NCBI GenBank assembly: GCA_934667845.1
Contig: CAKUMQ010000025.1
Coordinates: 1 to 36,401, forward strand
Source of the DNA: an uncultured Eubacteriales bacterium
GTDB taxonomy: Bacteria > Bacillota > Clostridia > Oscillospirales > Acutalibacteraceae
Direction of reading: 5' to 3'
DNA length: 36,401 nucleotides
A program made the position numbers and the translations under genes. Under the pieces are notes generated by a model, which worked only from the letters and a program-made list of their open reading frames with translations, made no database searches and was not told the origin of the DNA. Positions 1 to 9,240 of the stretch are shown here, piece by piece (the first letter of the stretch is position 1; every line of letters begins with the position of its first letter).

Positions 1-82
1 CCGCAGGCGCGGTCACACAGCCGCACAGGGCGCAAAGCAGCGCAAGCGAGAGCAAAAGGGCGATAAAGCGTGAATATTTCAT
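1..82 (-). CDS. Lipoprotein, N-terminal fragment (cut by window edge)
   Basis: The first 27 residues read MKYSRFIALLLSLALLCALCG and then CVTAPA. This is a lipoprotein signal peptide with a positively charged start, a hydrophobic core and a lipobox-like LCGC. The Cys at about residue 22 would be lipidated and hold the protein on the outer face of the membrane. The start is the ATG at 82, preceded by AGAGGGA. The gene lies 20 bp downstream of the ricin/cysteine-peptidase gene on the same strand and is probably co-transcribed with it. The rest of the protein is outside the window, so its function is unknown. Confidence 0.7.
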   Translation of the reverse strand, partial: MKYSRFIALLLSLALLCALCGCVTAPA

Positions 83-102
83 GATAGATCCCTCTCTAAA
101 AA

Positions 103-1662
103 CTATTCATCTTCTTCCGGCAAAAGTGCCGGATCAAGCTCCGGTGCGGCACCGGAGCCTTCGGCGGTATCCTCGACGGGGGGAGTCTCTTCAGACGTTT
201 CTGCGGCAGAGCTTTCGTCCAAAGGCGGATTCTCCGCAGCAGACTCTTCGGCAGAGATTTCCTCGGAAGTAAGACTCTCCGTTGTCCCGGTTTCCGCCGA
301 GGATTCCTCGACGGTCGGCTCATCGGCTGCAGGGGCAGACGGTGTCAGCTGTTCTTCCGGCTCAGATGCCGCATTGGTTTCCTCCGGATTCGAGGCATCC
401 CACGGCTCAATTATATGTCCCCTATATCCGCAAGCGGTACAATATGGTTTTCCGTTGTACGCATGTTGTTCAAGCGCGCTATGAGCATCCGCATCACATT
501 TCGTGCAGAATTTTGCGTGAGCATATCCATTCACACTCTTGTAATCTGTATAAGTGTGTGTATGCTTGCCCTTGTGGCTGTACCGAATAGAGGTATACTG
601 CCTGGCAAATTCGGCATAGGTGAGGAATTGATACGTGATATCGCAAACTCCGGAGTGATTGGCATCGTAGATTTGAACACCCGTGCTGTTATAGTGCGCA
701 ATGATCAACGAATGTTCATGGGTATTTGCCTGTATTGCACGGATGTGTCCGCCGTACCCTACATTGTTTTGAATATACGTTTTCAACGGAGAGAGGTTAT
801 CGGCACTGTATGCAGGACATTCCCTTGCCGTAACATGATCATCCGACAGACGTATTCCCCCAAAGCTGCGGGCATAGATTTCCCGGGCAAATGCCATGCA
901 CTGGCTGCCGCCCCAAAACGAAATGCAGGAAGTATGATTGCCCTTTTTGCAGGCGTTCCCATTCTTTGTATAGTATTCTATATCCGCATAATCGCTGAAC
1001 GGGAAATGGGCAGAATAGCTGGCATACTGCGTTTTCTCCACAATGATCCACATCTGATGGCGCTTGTCGTCGTTGTTGCCGGTGCTTTTTGTTTTGGCAA
1101 CCACATTGCCCGCCGTATTGGCGCCGGTGCCCGTCCAGGTGCCGTTTCCGTTGCCGTTGGCGGTCAGATAGAGCGAATTTTTGGAGGTCGGACGGATATA
1201 GAACAGATTGTGACCGACCGTGTCGATCTGGAACCGCTGTGACGCGGCATCGGCACTTGACGCGGTCTTGATCACGGCATTGCCGCCGTTTGCGGGTGCG
1301 CTGCCGCTGCGGGCGATATGCAGCACGCGGCCGCTGCCGTTGCTGCTGCAGACCGGATAAATTTTGTAGCAGCTCTCGGCGGAGACCCAGCGGATAATGA
1401 AATCCTGCGTAGTGGTGCCGTCACCGGTGTACTGGTTGACATTGATATTGTCCTGATCTCTGCCGCCGGTGACGTTCAGATATTTCCCGCTGCCGAGATT
1501 GACGATGCGATAGACCCTGCCGCTGGTGATATCGGCGTTTTCTGTGGCGGCGCTCGCGGAGGGGGAGAAAACTGCCAAAGAGCCGACACACAGGGCGGCA
1601 GCAAGCACACTGCCGAGGCGGGCGATCAGACGGCGTGAACGGATGACTGATTTTGCTGACAT
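103..1662 (-). CDS. Secreted ricin-type lectin / CHAP-like cysteine peptidase with acidic tail
   Basis: A 519-aa exported protein. The signal peptide is residues 1-38 (cut near ASA-AT). Residues about 48-207 form a ricin-type beta-trefoil, starting RVYRIVNLGSGKYLNV and carrying QxW-like ends such as QMW. Residues about 215-365 look like a CHAP/amidase-type cysteine peptidase: Cys255 in GGSQCMAFAR, His317 in HEHSLII and Asp333/Asn335 in YDANHSG are the likely catalytic residues. Two CxxC pairs (386/389 and 408/411) form a probable small zinc-binding module. The last 100 residues are Glu/Ser/Pro-rich with no sorting signal. The start is set by AAGGAGA 10 nt upstream. The inferred role is a secreted wall- or peptide-cleaving enzyme that binds glycan. 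The peptidase half is clearly less GC-rich than the lectin half. The exact peptidase family is uncertain. Confidence 0.75.
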   Translation of the reverse strand: MSAKSVIRSRRLIARLGSVLAAALCVGSLAVFSPSASAATENADITSGRVYRIVNLGSGKYLNVTGGRDQDNINVNQYTGDGTTTQDFIIRWVSAESCYKIYPVCSSNGSGRVLHIARSGSAPANGGNAVIKTASSADAASQRFQIDTVGHNLFYIRPTSKNSLYLTANGNGNGTWTGTGANTAGNVVAKTKSTGNNDDKRHQMWIIVEKTQYASYSAHFPFSDYADIEYYTKNGNACKKGNHTSCISFWGGSQCMAFAREIYARSFGGIRLSDDHVTARECPAYSADNLSPLKTYIQNNVGYGGHIRAIQANTHEHSLIIAHYNSTGVQIYDANHSGVCDITYQFLTYAEFARQYTSIRYSHKGKHTHTYTDYKSVNGYAHAKFCTKCDADAHSALEQHAYNGKPYCTACGYRGHIIEPWDASNPEETNAASEPEEQLTPSAPAADEPTVEESSAETGTTESLTSEEISAEESAAENPPLDESSAAETSEETPPVEDTAEGSGAAPELDPALLPEEDE

Positions 1663-1744
1663 GTTTCATTTCTCCTTTGCATTTTATTTTCAGACACGCG
1701 AGGGCAGCTCACTTCTGCACGGGAATCACCACTTTCTGTCAGAA

Positions 1745-1766
1745 ATAAGGGAAATATTCCCTATTT
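1745..1766 (-). repeat. Inverted repeat near the proximal start site
   Basis: The core AGGGAA-ATA-TTCCCT pairs over six bases and extends by four A/T pairs with one bulged A. It lies just downstream of the proximal -10 box, so it could be an operator over the transcription start or a hairpin at the 5' end of the messenger. Confidence 0.45.
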
Positions 1767-1775
1767 GACAACATC

Positions 1776-1804
1776 AGTATACACAATTTATTCATATAAG
1801 TCAA
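1776..1804 (-). promoter_or_regulatory. Proximal sigma-A promoter of the ricin/peptidase gene
   Basis: On the minus strand the -35 box TTGACT (1804-1799) and the -10 box TATACT (1781-1776) are separated by exactly 17 bp. The predicted start is near 1769, giving a leader of about 105 nt before the ATG at 1662. Confidence 0.75.
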
Positions 1805-1879
1805 CTACTTTTATATAATCTAATGATTTACTTTTGTACGCGTAAAATTCACCCGGCTATATGCCTTATCTATATTTTC

Positions 1880-1908
1880 AGTATAGCGAACAAACCGCGC
1901 GCCGTCAA
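1880..1908 (-). promoter_or_regulatory. Distal sigma-A promoter with palindromes directly upstream
   Basis: On the minus strand TTGACG (1908-1903) and TATACT (1885-1880) are separated by 17 bp. The palindrome pair begins 5 bp upstream of this -35 box. The promoter points toward the ricin/peptidase gene, in tandem with the proximal promoter. Confidence 0.65.
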
Positions 1909-1912
1909 GCAA

Positions 1913-1930
1913 GGTTACAAAACTGTAACC
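1913..1930. promoter_or_regulatory. Palindromic operator copy 1 (GGTTAC-N6-GTAACC)
   Basis: The site reads GGTTACAAAACTGTAACC, with perfect six-base arms around a 6-bp centre. It is centred about 48 bp upstream of the predicted start of the distal leftward promoter, a typical activator position. The binding protein family is not identifiable from sequence; the 6-6-6 layout resembles sites of helix-turn-helix dimers. Confidence 0.65.
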
Positions 1931-1944
1931 TAAAAATTTTCCCA

Positions 1945-1962
1945 GGTTACAAAATTGTAACC
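1945..1962. promoter_or_regulatory. Palindromic operator copy 2 (GGTTAC-N6-GTAACC)
   Basis: The site reads GGTTACAAAATTGTAACC and differs from copy 1 at one central base. Its centre is 32 bp, about three helical turns, from copy 1, so both would lie on the same face of the DNA. Neither copy is followed by a T-run, which argues against a terminator. Confidence 0.65.
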
Positions 1963-2049
1963 TTTCGGGGCAAAACCGCCAAAATCCCGGCGGCGGATTG
2001 GCCATGGTGTACAATTGCGCGCCGCTGCCGTGCGGAACAAGAAAAGGGG

Positions 2050-2078
2050 TTGTGCTGCGGGCGGGAATATGGTATACT
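2050..2078 (+). promoter_or_regulatory. valS sigma-A promoter
   Basis: TTGTGC (2050-2055) and TATACT (2073-2078) are separated by 17 bp, and TGG before the -10 box gives an extended -10 element. The leader to the valS ATG is about 36 nt, too short for a T-box riboswitch. Confidence 0.7.
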
Positions 2079-2121
2079 ATCTTTATCTATATGTCGAAAC
2101 GGAAAGGATGCTGCAAAATCC

Positions 2122-4737
2122 ATGTCTACCAAGGAACTTGCCAAGCAGTACGAGCCGCGCGAGGTGGAGGACCGCATCTATGCCTTCTGGCAGGATAACG
2201 GCTATTTCCACGCGCAGGTGAGTGATAAACCGCCCTACACGATCGTGATGCCGCCCCCGAATATCACGGGACAGCTCCACATGGGGCATGCGCTCGACAA
2301 CACGCTGCAGGATATCCTGATCCGCTGGCGGCGGATGCAGGGCTATGAGGCGCTGTGGATCCCCGGAACGGATCACGCGTCCATCGCGACCGAGGCGAAG
2401 GTCGTGGAGGCGCTGAAAAAAGAGGGACTGTCCAAGGAGTCGCTCGGGCGGGAAAAATTCCTGGAGCGCGTCTGGCAGTGGCGCGAGACCTACGGCAACC
2501 GCATCACGACACAGCTGCGCCGCATGGGCTCCTCCTGCGACTGGGAGCGGGAGCGGTTCACGATGGACGAGGGCTGCTCAAAGGCGGTGCGCGAGGTGTT
2601 CGTGCGGCTGTATGAGAAAAAGCTCATCTACCGCGGCGAGCGCATCATCAACTGGTGCCCGCACTGCCTGACCTCCATCTCCGACGCCGAGGTGGAATTT
2701 GAAGAGAAAAACGGCACGTTTTATCATCTGCGGTATCCCGTCGTCGGCACCGACCGCTTTCTGGAGCTGGCGACGACCCGCCCCGAGACGCTGCTCGGCG
2801 ATACCGCCGTGGCGGTGCATCCCGACGACGAGCGGTATCGCAATCTCGTCGGCAAGACGCTGCTTCTGCCGCTCGTGGGACGCGAGATCCCGGTCATTGC
2901 GGATACCTATGTCGAGCCGGAGTTCGGCACGGGCGTCGTGAAGATCACGCCGGCGCACGACCCGAACGATTTCGAGGTCGGTCTCCGTCATCAGCTGCCG
3001 GTCATCACGGTCACGACCGAGGACGGGCATATGGCGGACAACGCCGGAAAATATGCCGGCATGACGCTGGACGAGTGCCGCAAGGCTATCGTTGAAGATC
3101 TCGAGGCGGGCGGCTTCCTGGTCGGCACCGAGCCGCTGACCCACAACGTCGGCACCTGCTACCGCTGCCACACCGTGATCGAGCCGCGGGTGTCCAAGCA
3201 GTGGTTTGTGAAGATGGCGCCGCTGGCCGCCCCTGCAATCGAGGCGGTCAAAAGCGGCGAGACGAAATTTGTTCCCGAGCGGTTTGAAAAGGTGTATTTC
3301 CACTGGATGGAGAACATCCGCGACTGGTGCATTTCCCGCCAGCTCTGGTGGGGCCACCGCATCCCGGCGTGGTACTGCGCCGACTGCGGCGAGACCGTGG
3401 TCAGCCGCGAGACGCCGACCGTCTGCCCGCACTGCGGCGGCAGGACGCTTACGCAGGATCCCGACACGCTCGACACCTGGTTCTCCTCCGCCCTGTGGCC
3501 GTTTTCGACGCTCGGCTGGCCGGAGCAGACGCCGGAGCTTAAAAAATTCTACCCGACCAGCACGCTTGTGACCGGCTATGACATCATCTTCTTCTGGGTC
3601 GCGCGCATGATCTTCTCCGGCATCGAGCATATGGGCAGGGCGCCGTTTGACACCGTGTTCATCCACGGCATCGTCCGCGACGCCCAGGGGCGGAAAATGT
3701 CGAAATCGCTCGGCAACGGCATCGACCCGCTGGAGATCATCGACAGCTACGGCGCGGATGCGCTGCGCTTTATGCTCGCGACGGGCAACAGCCCCGGCAA
3801 CGACATGCGCTTTATCCGCGAAAAGGTGGAGGCCTCCCGCAACTTTGCCAACAAGCTGTGGAACGCCGCCCGCTTTATCCGCATGAATCTGGACGGCAAG
3901 GACATCGCGCCCGGGCTGCCCGAGACGCTGGAGCTTGAGGACAAGTGGATCCTGTCCAAATGCAACACGCTGGCGAAGGAGGTCACGGAAAACCTCGAAA
4001 AATTCGAGCTGGGCATCGCGGTGCAGAAGCTCTATGACTTCATCTGGGACTGCTTCTGCGACTGGTATATCGAGCTGTGCAAGACCCGCCTTGCGGGCGA
4101 CGGCGCCGAAAATGCCTGCCGCGTGCTCGTGGCGGTCATGACGGATATGCTCGCGTTTCTGCATCCGTTCATGCCCTTTATCACCGAGGAGATCTGGCAG
4201 GCGCTGCCCCACACGGGCGAAACGCTGATGCGCGCGCCGTGGCCGGCGTATGATCCCGCCCGCGCCTTCCCCGCCGAGGAGAAGGAGATGGAGCGAATCA
4301 TGGAGGCCATCCGCGGCATCCGCAACCGCCGCGCCGAGATGAACGTGCCGCCCTCCCGCAAGGCGGAGCTGTTTATCGAGACGCCGTTTGCCGACACCTT
4401 CCGCGCGGGCGAGCGCTTTATGCAGAAGCTCGCCTCCGCCTCCGCCGTGCAGGTGGGCGACCACTTTGACCTCGCGGGCGCGGTCAGCATCGTGACGCCC
4501 GACGCCACGGTGAAGATCCCGCTTGACGAGCTGGTGGACCGCGACGCCGAGCGGGCGCGCCTGCAAAAGGAGCGCGCCGCCGTCGAAAAGCAGCTGGAGG
4601 GCGCGCTGGCGCGGCTGAACAATAAGGCGTTTACCGATAAGGCGCCGGAGCAGGTCGTGGCGACCGCCCGCGAAAATGCCGCCCGGCTGCAGGAAAAGCT
4701 CACGCAGCTTGAGCGGAGCATGGCGCTGTTTGACTGA
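2122..4737 (+). CDS. valS: Valine--tRNA ligase
   Basis: A class I aminoacyl-tRNA synthetase of 871 aa, the usual length for ValRS, which charges tRNA-Val in the cytoplasm. The ATP-site signatures are HMGH at residues 53-56 (within PPPNITGQLHMGH) and KMSKS at about 525-529. The editing domain lies between them. Two CxxC pairs in the catalytic half (WCPHC, and CADC with CPHC) suggest zinc-binding insertions. The C-terminal 65 residues form the arginine/lysine/glutamate-rich coiled coil typical of ValRS. The ATG at 2122 was chosen because it follows GGAAAGGA and begins the conserved N-terminus MSTKELAKQYEP; the longer upstream reading would run through the promoter. Two exported-protein genes follow closely and are probably co-transcribed. 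Confidence 0.97.
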   Translation: MSTKELAKQYEPREVEDRIYAFWQDNGYFHAQVSDKPPYTIVMPPPNITGQLHMGHALDNTLQDILIRWRRMQGYEALWIPGTDHASIATEAKVVEALKKEGLSKESLGREKFLERVWQWRETYGNRITTQLRRMGSSCDWERERFTMDEGCSKAVREVFVRLYEKKLIYRGERIINWCPHCLTSISDAEVEFEEKNGTFYHLRYPVVGTDRFLELATTRPETLLGDTAVAVHPDDERYRNLVGKTLLLPLVGREIPVIADTYVEPEFGTGVVKITPAHDPNDFEVGLRHQLPVITVTTEDGHMADNAGKYAGMTLDECRKAIVEDLEAGGFLVGTEPLTHNVGTCYRCHTVIEPRVSKQWFVKMAPLAAPAIEAVKSGETKFVPERFEKVYFHWMENIRDWCISRQLWWGHRIPAWYCADCGETVVSRETPTVCPHCGGRTLTQDPDTLDTWFSSALWPFSTLGWPEQTPELKKFYPTSTLVTGYDIIFFWVARMIFSGIEHMGRAPFDTVFIHGIVRDAQGRKMSKSLGNGIDPLEIIDSYGADALRFMLATGNSPGNDMRFIREKVEASRNFANKLWNAARFIRMNLDGKDIAPGLPETLELEDKWILSKCNTLAKEVTENLEKFELGIAVQKLYDFIWDCFCDWYIELCKTRLAGDGAENACRVLVAVMTDMLAFLHPFMPFITEEIWQALPHTGETLMRAPWPAYDPARAFPAEEKEMERIMEAIRGIRNRRAEMNVPPSRKAELFIETPFADTFRAGERFMQKLASASAVQVGDHFDLAGAVSIVTPDATVKIPLDELVDRDAERARLQKERAAVEKQLEGALARLNNKAFTDKAPEQVVATARENAARLQEKLTQLERSMALFD

Positions 4738-4769
4738 CCCGCCCGCCGCGGAGAAGGAGGAGTGACCCC

Positions 4770-5765
4770 GTGACACGAAAACGAGCCGCAAGGCTTTGCG
4801 GCATCCTCGCCGCAGCCGCCGCGGTGCTGACCGCCGCGGTGCTGCCGGTCTCGGCTGCCATGCCGCTCGGCTACAGCAAGCACACCCTTTCCGTCGTGAC
4901 CGCGCCGGGAAAAAGCTCAAAATATGTCGAGTTTTACAAGGGTGGCAAGCAGCAGTCCTCGTCCGCTCTGACGTGGGTCGATGACCCCGTCCGCGGCAAG
5001 GTTCTGTCCCTGTCGGGCGAAAATGAATATGTGCAGGTTGTCTCCGACCCGCTGCCGCTGATGAAGAGCACGTTCACCGCGTGGGTCAACTGGACGCAGC
5101 AGGGTGAGGACGAGCCGGTGCTGTTTTCCATGTCGAGCCGCATCACGGACGACCGGCTGACGCTGTCTCTGCGCCACCGGGACGACGGGCGCGGCATCGA
5201 CGGGGTGTATCTGCGCTTTTATCATGTGGACGACACGCTGATCGAGTGGTATAATCCCGTGTCCGACGGCGTATCCTATGCCATCCCCGAAAATGAGTGG
5301 CACCACCTCGCACTGACGGTGGACGGCCGGTATTTCCGCCTGTATGTTGACGGGCGGCTGTGGTTTGAGAAGATGCTGATCATGGGACTGGTCGAGATGC
5401 GCGCCAACCGGCTGTATTTCGGCACGACCGGCGAGGAAAACGCCCCGACGCTCAAGGCAAAACTCGCCGACGTGCGGCTGTATGACAGCGCCATGTCGGC
5501 GGCGCAGGTCGCCCGCGCGATGGAGACGGGGCAGAATCCGTTTGACTCGTCCCAGACCGCGACCGCGGCATCCACGACGCTGTATCATCCGACGGCACCG
5601 GCGACGACCGCCGCGACTGCCGCCCCGACGAAAGCGGCGGAGGGTCCCATCGTCATCGGCGGCTTCCCGCTGACCACGCTGCTGATCATGGGCGGCATCG
5701 TGGTGGTGTTCATCCTGCTGTCCGTTATCCTGAGCCGCAGGGGAAAGCGAGGGGATCGGCAATGA
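4770..5765 (+). CDS. Membrane-anchored LamG-fold surface protein
   Basis: A 331-aa protein with a signal peptide (residues 1-30, cut near VSAA), a laminin-G/concanavalin-like beta-sandwich (about 50-255), a Thr/Ala-rich linker (about 258-288) and one C-terminal membrane helix (about 299-321) ending in a basic RRGKRGDRQ tail. The WHHLALTVDG...LYVDG stretch is the classic LamG_3 core. Such folds bind glycans or proteins; the ligand is unknown. The start is a GTG with AAGGAGG nine bases upstream. It lies 32 bp after valS and overlaps the next gene by ATGA, so the three genes form a likely operon. Confidence 0.75.
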   Translation: MTRKRAARLCGILAAAAAVLTAAVLPVSAAMPLGYSKHTLSVVTAPGKSSKYVEFYKGGKQQSSSALTWVDDPVRGKVLSLSGENEYVQVVSDPLPLMKSTFTAWVNWTQQGEDEPVLFSMSSRITDDRLTLSLRHRDDGRGIDGVYLRFYHVDDTLIEWYNPVSDGVSYAIPENEWHHLALTVDGRYFRLYVDGRLWFEKMLIMGLVEMRANRLYFGTTGEENAPTLKAKLADVRLYDSAMSAAQVARAMETGQNPFDSSQTATAASTTLYHPTAPATTAATAAPTKAAEGPIVIGGFPLTTLLIMGGIVVVFILLSVILSRRGKRGDRQ

Positions 5766-6421
5766 GCAAACGGTTTCTCCGCCTGTTTTCGCTGCTCTGC
5801 GTATGCGCCCTGTGGCTGACCGCGCTGACCCTGCCCGCCTCCGCCGAGGCGGCGCGGCGGGAGCTGACGCTGTCGCTCGAGGTGCGGGAGGAGGCGTCGC
5901 TGTCGCGCGACGGCACGACCCCCGCCTTTTGGGAGTGGCCTGCGCTCACCGCCGGTCAGTCGCTGACCGGCGGCACGCTCACGCTGCGCAACACCACCGC
6001 CTATACCGTGCAGTTTGCGCTCGACCGCGTGGTGCTGCCCTATGACGACACGGCGGTGCTCGACTACCTAAACGCCGTGACGCTGACCCTGTCCCGCGAT
6101 GGCGAGGTGCTGTTTTCCGACCGCTTTGTGCGGCTCGCGGACTTCTCCTGCGACCTCGGCACGTTCAAAACGGACGAGTCGGTGACGCTGACGGTCGATA
6201 TGTCCTGCGCCTTCGCCTACACCGGCACCCAGACGGCGGTGCACACCCCCGTCGAGTGGCGCTTTTCCGCCAAAACGGCGGGAGCGGACGAACCCGTTGT
6301 CCCCGAGGTCTCCCGCCCGCTGCTTGCCGTCGGACTGGGCTGCGGCGCCGCGCTGCTCGTCGGCATATGCCTGCTTTGTCGGTTTATGCCGCGCAAAAAG
6401 CGGGAGCAGCCGCCGGTCTGA
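5762..6421 (+). CDS. Exported membrane-anchored beta-rich protein, function unknown
   Basis: A 219-aa protein with a signal peptide (residues 1-29, cut after PASAEA-like sites), an extracellular part of about 155 residues that alternates like a beta-sandwich (TLTLRNTTAYTVQFALDRVVL), and one membrane helix (about 187-207) followed by a basic cytoplasmic end (RFMPRKKREQ). Its topology matches the LamG protein before it, and the ATGA overlap implies translational coupling, so the two may act together at the surface. No known family was recognised. Confidence 0.65.
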   Translation: MSKRFLRLFSLLCVCALWLTALTLPASAEAARRELTLSLEVREEASLSRDGTTPAFWEWPALTAGQSLTGGTLTLRNTTAYTVQFALDRVVLPYDDTAVLDYLNAVTLTLSRDGEVLFSDRFVRLADFSCDLGTFKTDESVTLTVDMSCAFAYTGTQTAVHTPVEWRFSAKTAGADEPVVPEVSRPLLAVGLGCGAALLVGICLLCRFMPRKKREQPPV

Positions 6422-6519
6422 CGCACACGCCCCTGCTCCCCCTGCAAAATTGCAGGAAGCCGGAACGAAACGGTCATTTTCGCGGCGCTTTGCCGCGTCC
6501 CTTTGCGGGGAACCGGAGA

Positions 6520-6553
6520 AATTTGCAGAAAATTCGAAATTTTTCCGCAAATT
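6520..6553. repeat. Inverted repeat between the valS operon and the lysine leader
   Basis: Arms AATTTGC and GCAAATT enclose a second pairing of GAAAA with TTTTC, giving a hairpin of about 12 pairs with one mismatch. It ends 14 bp upstream of the next -35 box. It could help end the upstream transcript or bind a regulator. Confidence 0.4.
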
Positions 6554-6567
6554 CCGCGGCAGACCCG

Positions 6568-6596
6568 TTGACAAGTGAAAAAAGCAGTGGTATACT
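6568..6596 (+). promoter_or_regulatory. Sigma-A promoter of the lysine-riboswitch transcript
   Basis: A consensus TTGACA (6568-6573) and TATACT (6591-6596) are separated by 17 bp, with TGG as an extended -10. The predicted start near 6603 is about 18 nt before the riboswitch aptamer. Confidence 0.85.
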
Positions 6597-6620
6597 GCGT
6601 GTATTCTGTAGATCTCAAGA

Positions 6621-6791
6621 GATAGAGGCGCGGCGTTCATCAGTCGCTCCGGCAGTGCGGGACGGTTCTCCCGCCGGAGCAAAAGGGGACGCCGCCGAAG
6701 CCCCCGCCGGCTGACCGGGCCGCGGCGGCTGGGCCGGCGGAGAATATCCGCCGGACTGTCACAAAGTCCTTCGGCTTTGTGGAGCGCTATC
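6621..6791 (+). ncRNA. Lysine riboswitch (L-box) aptamer
   Basis: Conserved L-box blocks occur in the right order. GATAGAGGCGCGG is the 5' side of P1 with its core, then AAAAGGGGACGCCGCCGAAGC, then GGCTGGGCC, then GGACTGTCAC, and finally a hairpin AAAGTCC-TTCG-GGCTTT-like arm before GCGCTATC, which closes P1 by pairing GATAG with CTATC. The layout follows the lysC leader of Bacillus subtilis closely. Lysine binding should favour the terminator at 6826-6865 and shut off the NhaC-type gene. The extent was set by eye from the P1 arms. Confidence 0.9.
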
Positions 6792-6825
6792 GCCCGGCAG
6801 ATTTGTTCGGTTTTTCCGCCGTATG

Positions 6826-6865
6826 CCGCAAGCGAACGCTCGTGTTCCCTTGCGGTTTATTTTTT
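6826..6865 (+). terminator. Riboswitch expression-platform terminator
   Basis: CCGCAAG pairs with CTTGCGG and, after one mismatch, GAACG with TGTTC; the T-run TTTATTTTTT follows. The upstream GTTCG (about 6805-6809) can pair with CGAAC inside the 5' arm, so it could serve as an antiterminator. TTTCCGC (6813-6819) could also pair with GCGGAAA next to the ribosome site. Confidence 0.8.
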
Positions 6866-6885
6866 GCGGAAAGGGAGAACGAATC

Positions 6886-8604
<1,719 letters not shown>

Positions 8605-8656
8605 CCCCCAAAAGCGGAGCGCCGGCGCGTGAAATATGAAACAGGGAGGTATTCCT

Positions 8657-9136
8657 ATGGAAAAAAGTAAACTCGGGATCCGCCTTTGGGTCTATGCCGC
8701 GCTGGCGTTTGTGCTGGCGGCGCTCGGCCAGACGCTGCTGTGCGGGCTGCTGTGCGGCCTCGCGGTCGTCGCGGAGAAGAACCGCTGGCTCAACCGCCAG
8801 ATGATCCAGGCATTTGCGCTGATCCTGGCGTCCGCCGCCATAAGCACCGTGCTCGGCCTGCTCAACCCGATCAACTCGATCCCGTTTGTCGGTCTGGTGT
8901 TCTCGAAGATCGTCAGCACGGTGAACAGCCTGATCGACCTGCTCGTGATCGTGCTGGCTGTCGTGGGCATCCTGAACGTCGCGCGCGGCAAGGACGCCGG
9001 TATCCCGGTGCTGTCCGGCATGGCGGAAAAGCTGTGCGAGCCGGAGGAAGCGCCCGCCGCTCCTGTCACTCCCGCGGCAGCTGCCCCTGCGGCTGACGCC
9101 GCCGCACCCGCTGCCCCGACCGACCCGCAGCAATAA
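8657..9136 (+). CDS. Small membrane protein with Ala/Pro-rich tail
   Basis: A 159-aa protein with about three to four membrane helices (roughly residues 9-40, 50-70 and 88-112) and a tail of about 45 residues rich in Ala and Pro. The helix-ending motif NVARGKDAGIPVLSGMAEKL resembles DUF4870/Tic20-like membrane proteins, but the match is weak. GGGAGG eight bases before the ATG at 8657 sets the start. It follows the NhaC-type gene with no terminator between, so it is probably on the lysine-controlled transcript. Its function is unknown. Confidence 0.6.
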   Translation: MEKSKLGIRLWVYAALAFVLAALGQTLLCGLLCGLAVVAEKNRWLNRQMIQAFALILASAAISTVLGLLNPINSIPFVGLVFSKIVSTVNSLIDLLVIVLAVVGILNVARGKDAGIPVLSGMAEKLCEPEEAPAAPVTPAAAAPAADAAAPAAPTDPQQ

Positions 9137-9159
9137 TTTTTCAGTCACACAGCAAAAAC

Positions 9160-9196
9160 GCTTCCGTTCCCGCGAGGGGAACGGAAGCATTTTTTT
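9160..9196. terminator. Bidirectional intrinsic terminator
   Basis: GCTTCCGTTCCC pairs perfectly with GGGAACGGAAGC (12 bp, 5-nt loop) and is followed by ATTTTTTT on the plus strand. The minus strand shows GTTTTTGC after the same stem. It separates the converging NhaC and serpin transcripts. Confidence 0.92.
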
Positions 9197-9240
9197 ATCC
9201 CGGTGAGCGCGCCCCGCTTTCCGTGCGGCGCACGCGGTGC

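Larger units (their letters stand above)
1663..2121. other. 459-bp divergent intergenic region
   Basis: This gene-free stretch separates the leftward ricin/peptidase gene from rightward valS. It holds two leftward sigma-A promoters, a hairpin near the proximal transcription start, two 18-bp palindromes and the valS promoter, all listed separately. The part from about 1740 to 1890 is strongly AT-rich compared with the flanking genes. No T-box leader (conserved AGGGUGGNACCGCG) was seen before valS. No small gene with a convincing ribosome site was found. Confidence 0.7.
6422..6885 (+). other. 464-bp intergenic leader with lysine riboswitch
   Basis: No gene is visible here. From left to right it holds a small hairpin CCTGCAA/TTGCAGG (6441-6456), a longer hairpin (6520-6553), a sigma-A promoter, a lysine riboswitch aptamer, an intrinsic terminator and the ribosome site of the NhaC-type gene. 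Neither early hairpin has a clear T-run, so termination of the valS operon is not certain. Confidence 0.7.

Noticed and set aside
1913..1962. The two palindromes read as terminators or a CRISPR-like pair
   Set aside because: There is no T-run after either copy, only two copies exist, and the spacer is 14 bp; operators fit better.
1820..2014. 64-codon leftward frame across the palindromes
   Set aside because: It spans the palindromes and the distal promoter, so most of it would lie upstream of the transcription start, and it has no ribosome site.
1963..2121. T-box riboswitch before valS
   Set aside because: The conserved T-box sequence and terminator are missing, and the leader after the promoter is only about 36 nt.
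2578..4920. 780-codon open frame antisense to valS
   Set aside because: It mirrors the strongly GC3-biased valS frame, has Arg/His/Leu-rich composition without motifs, and has no ribosome site.
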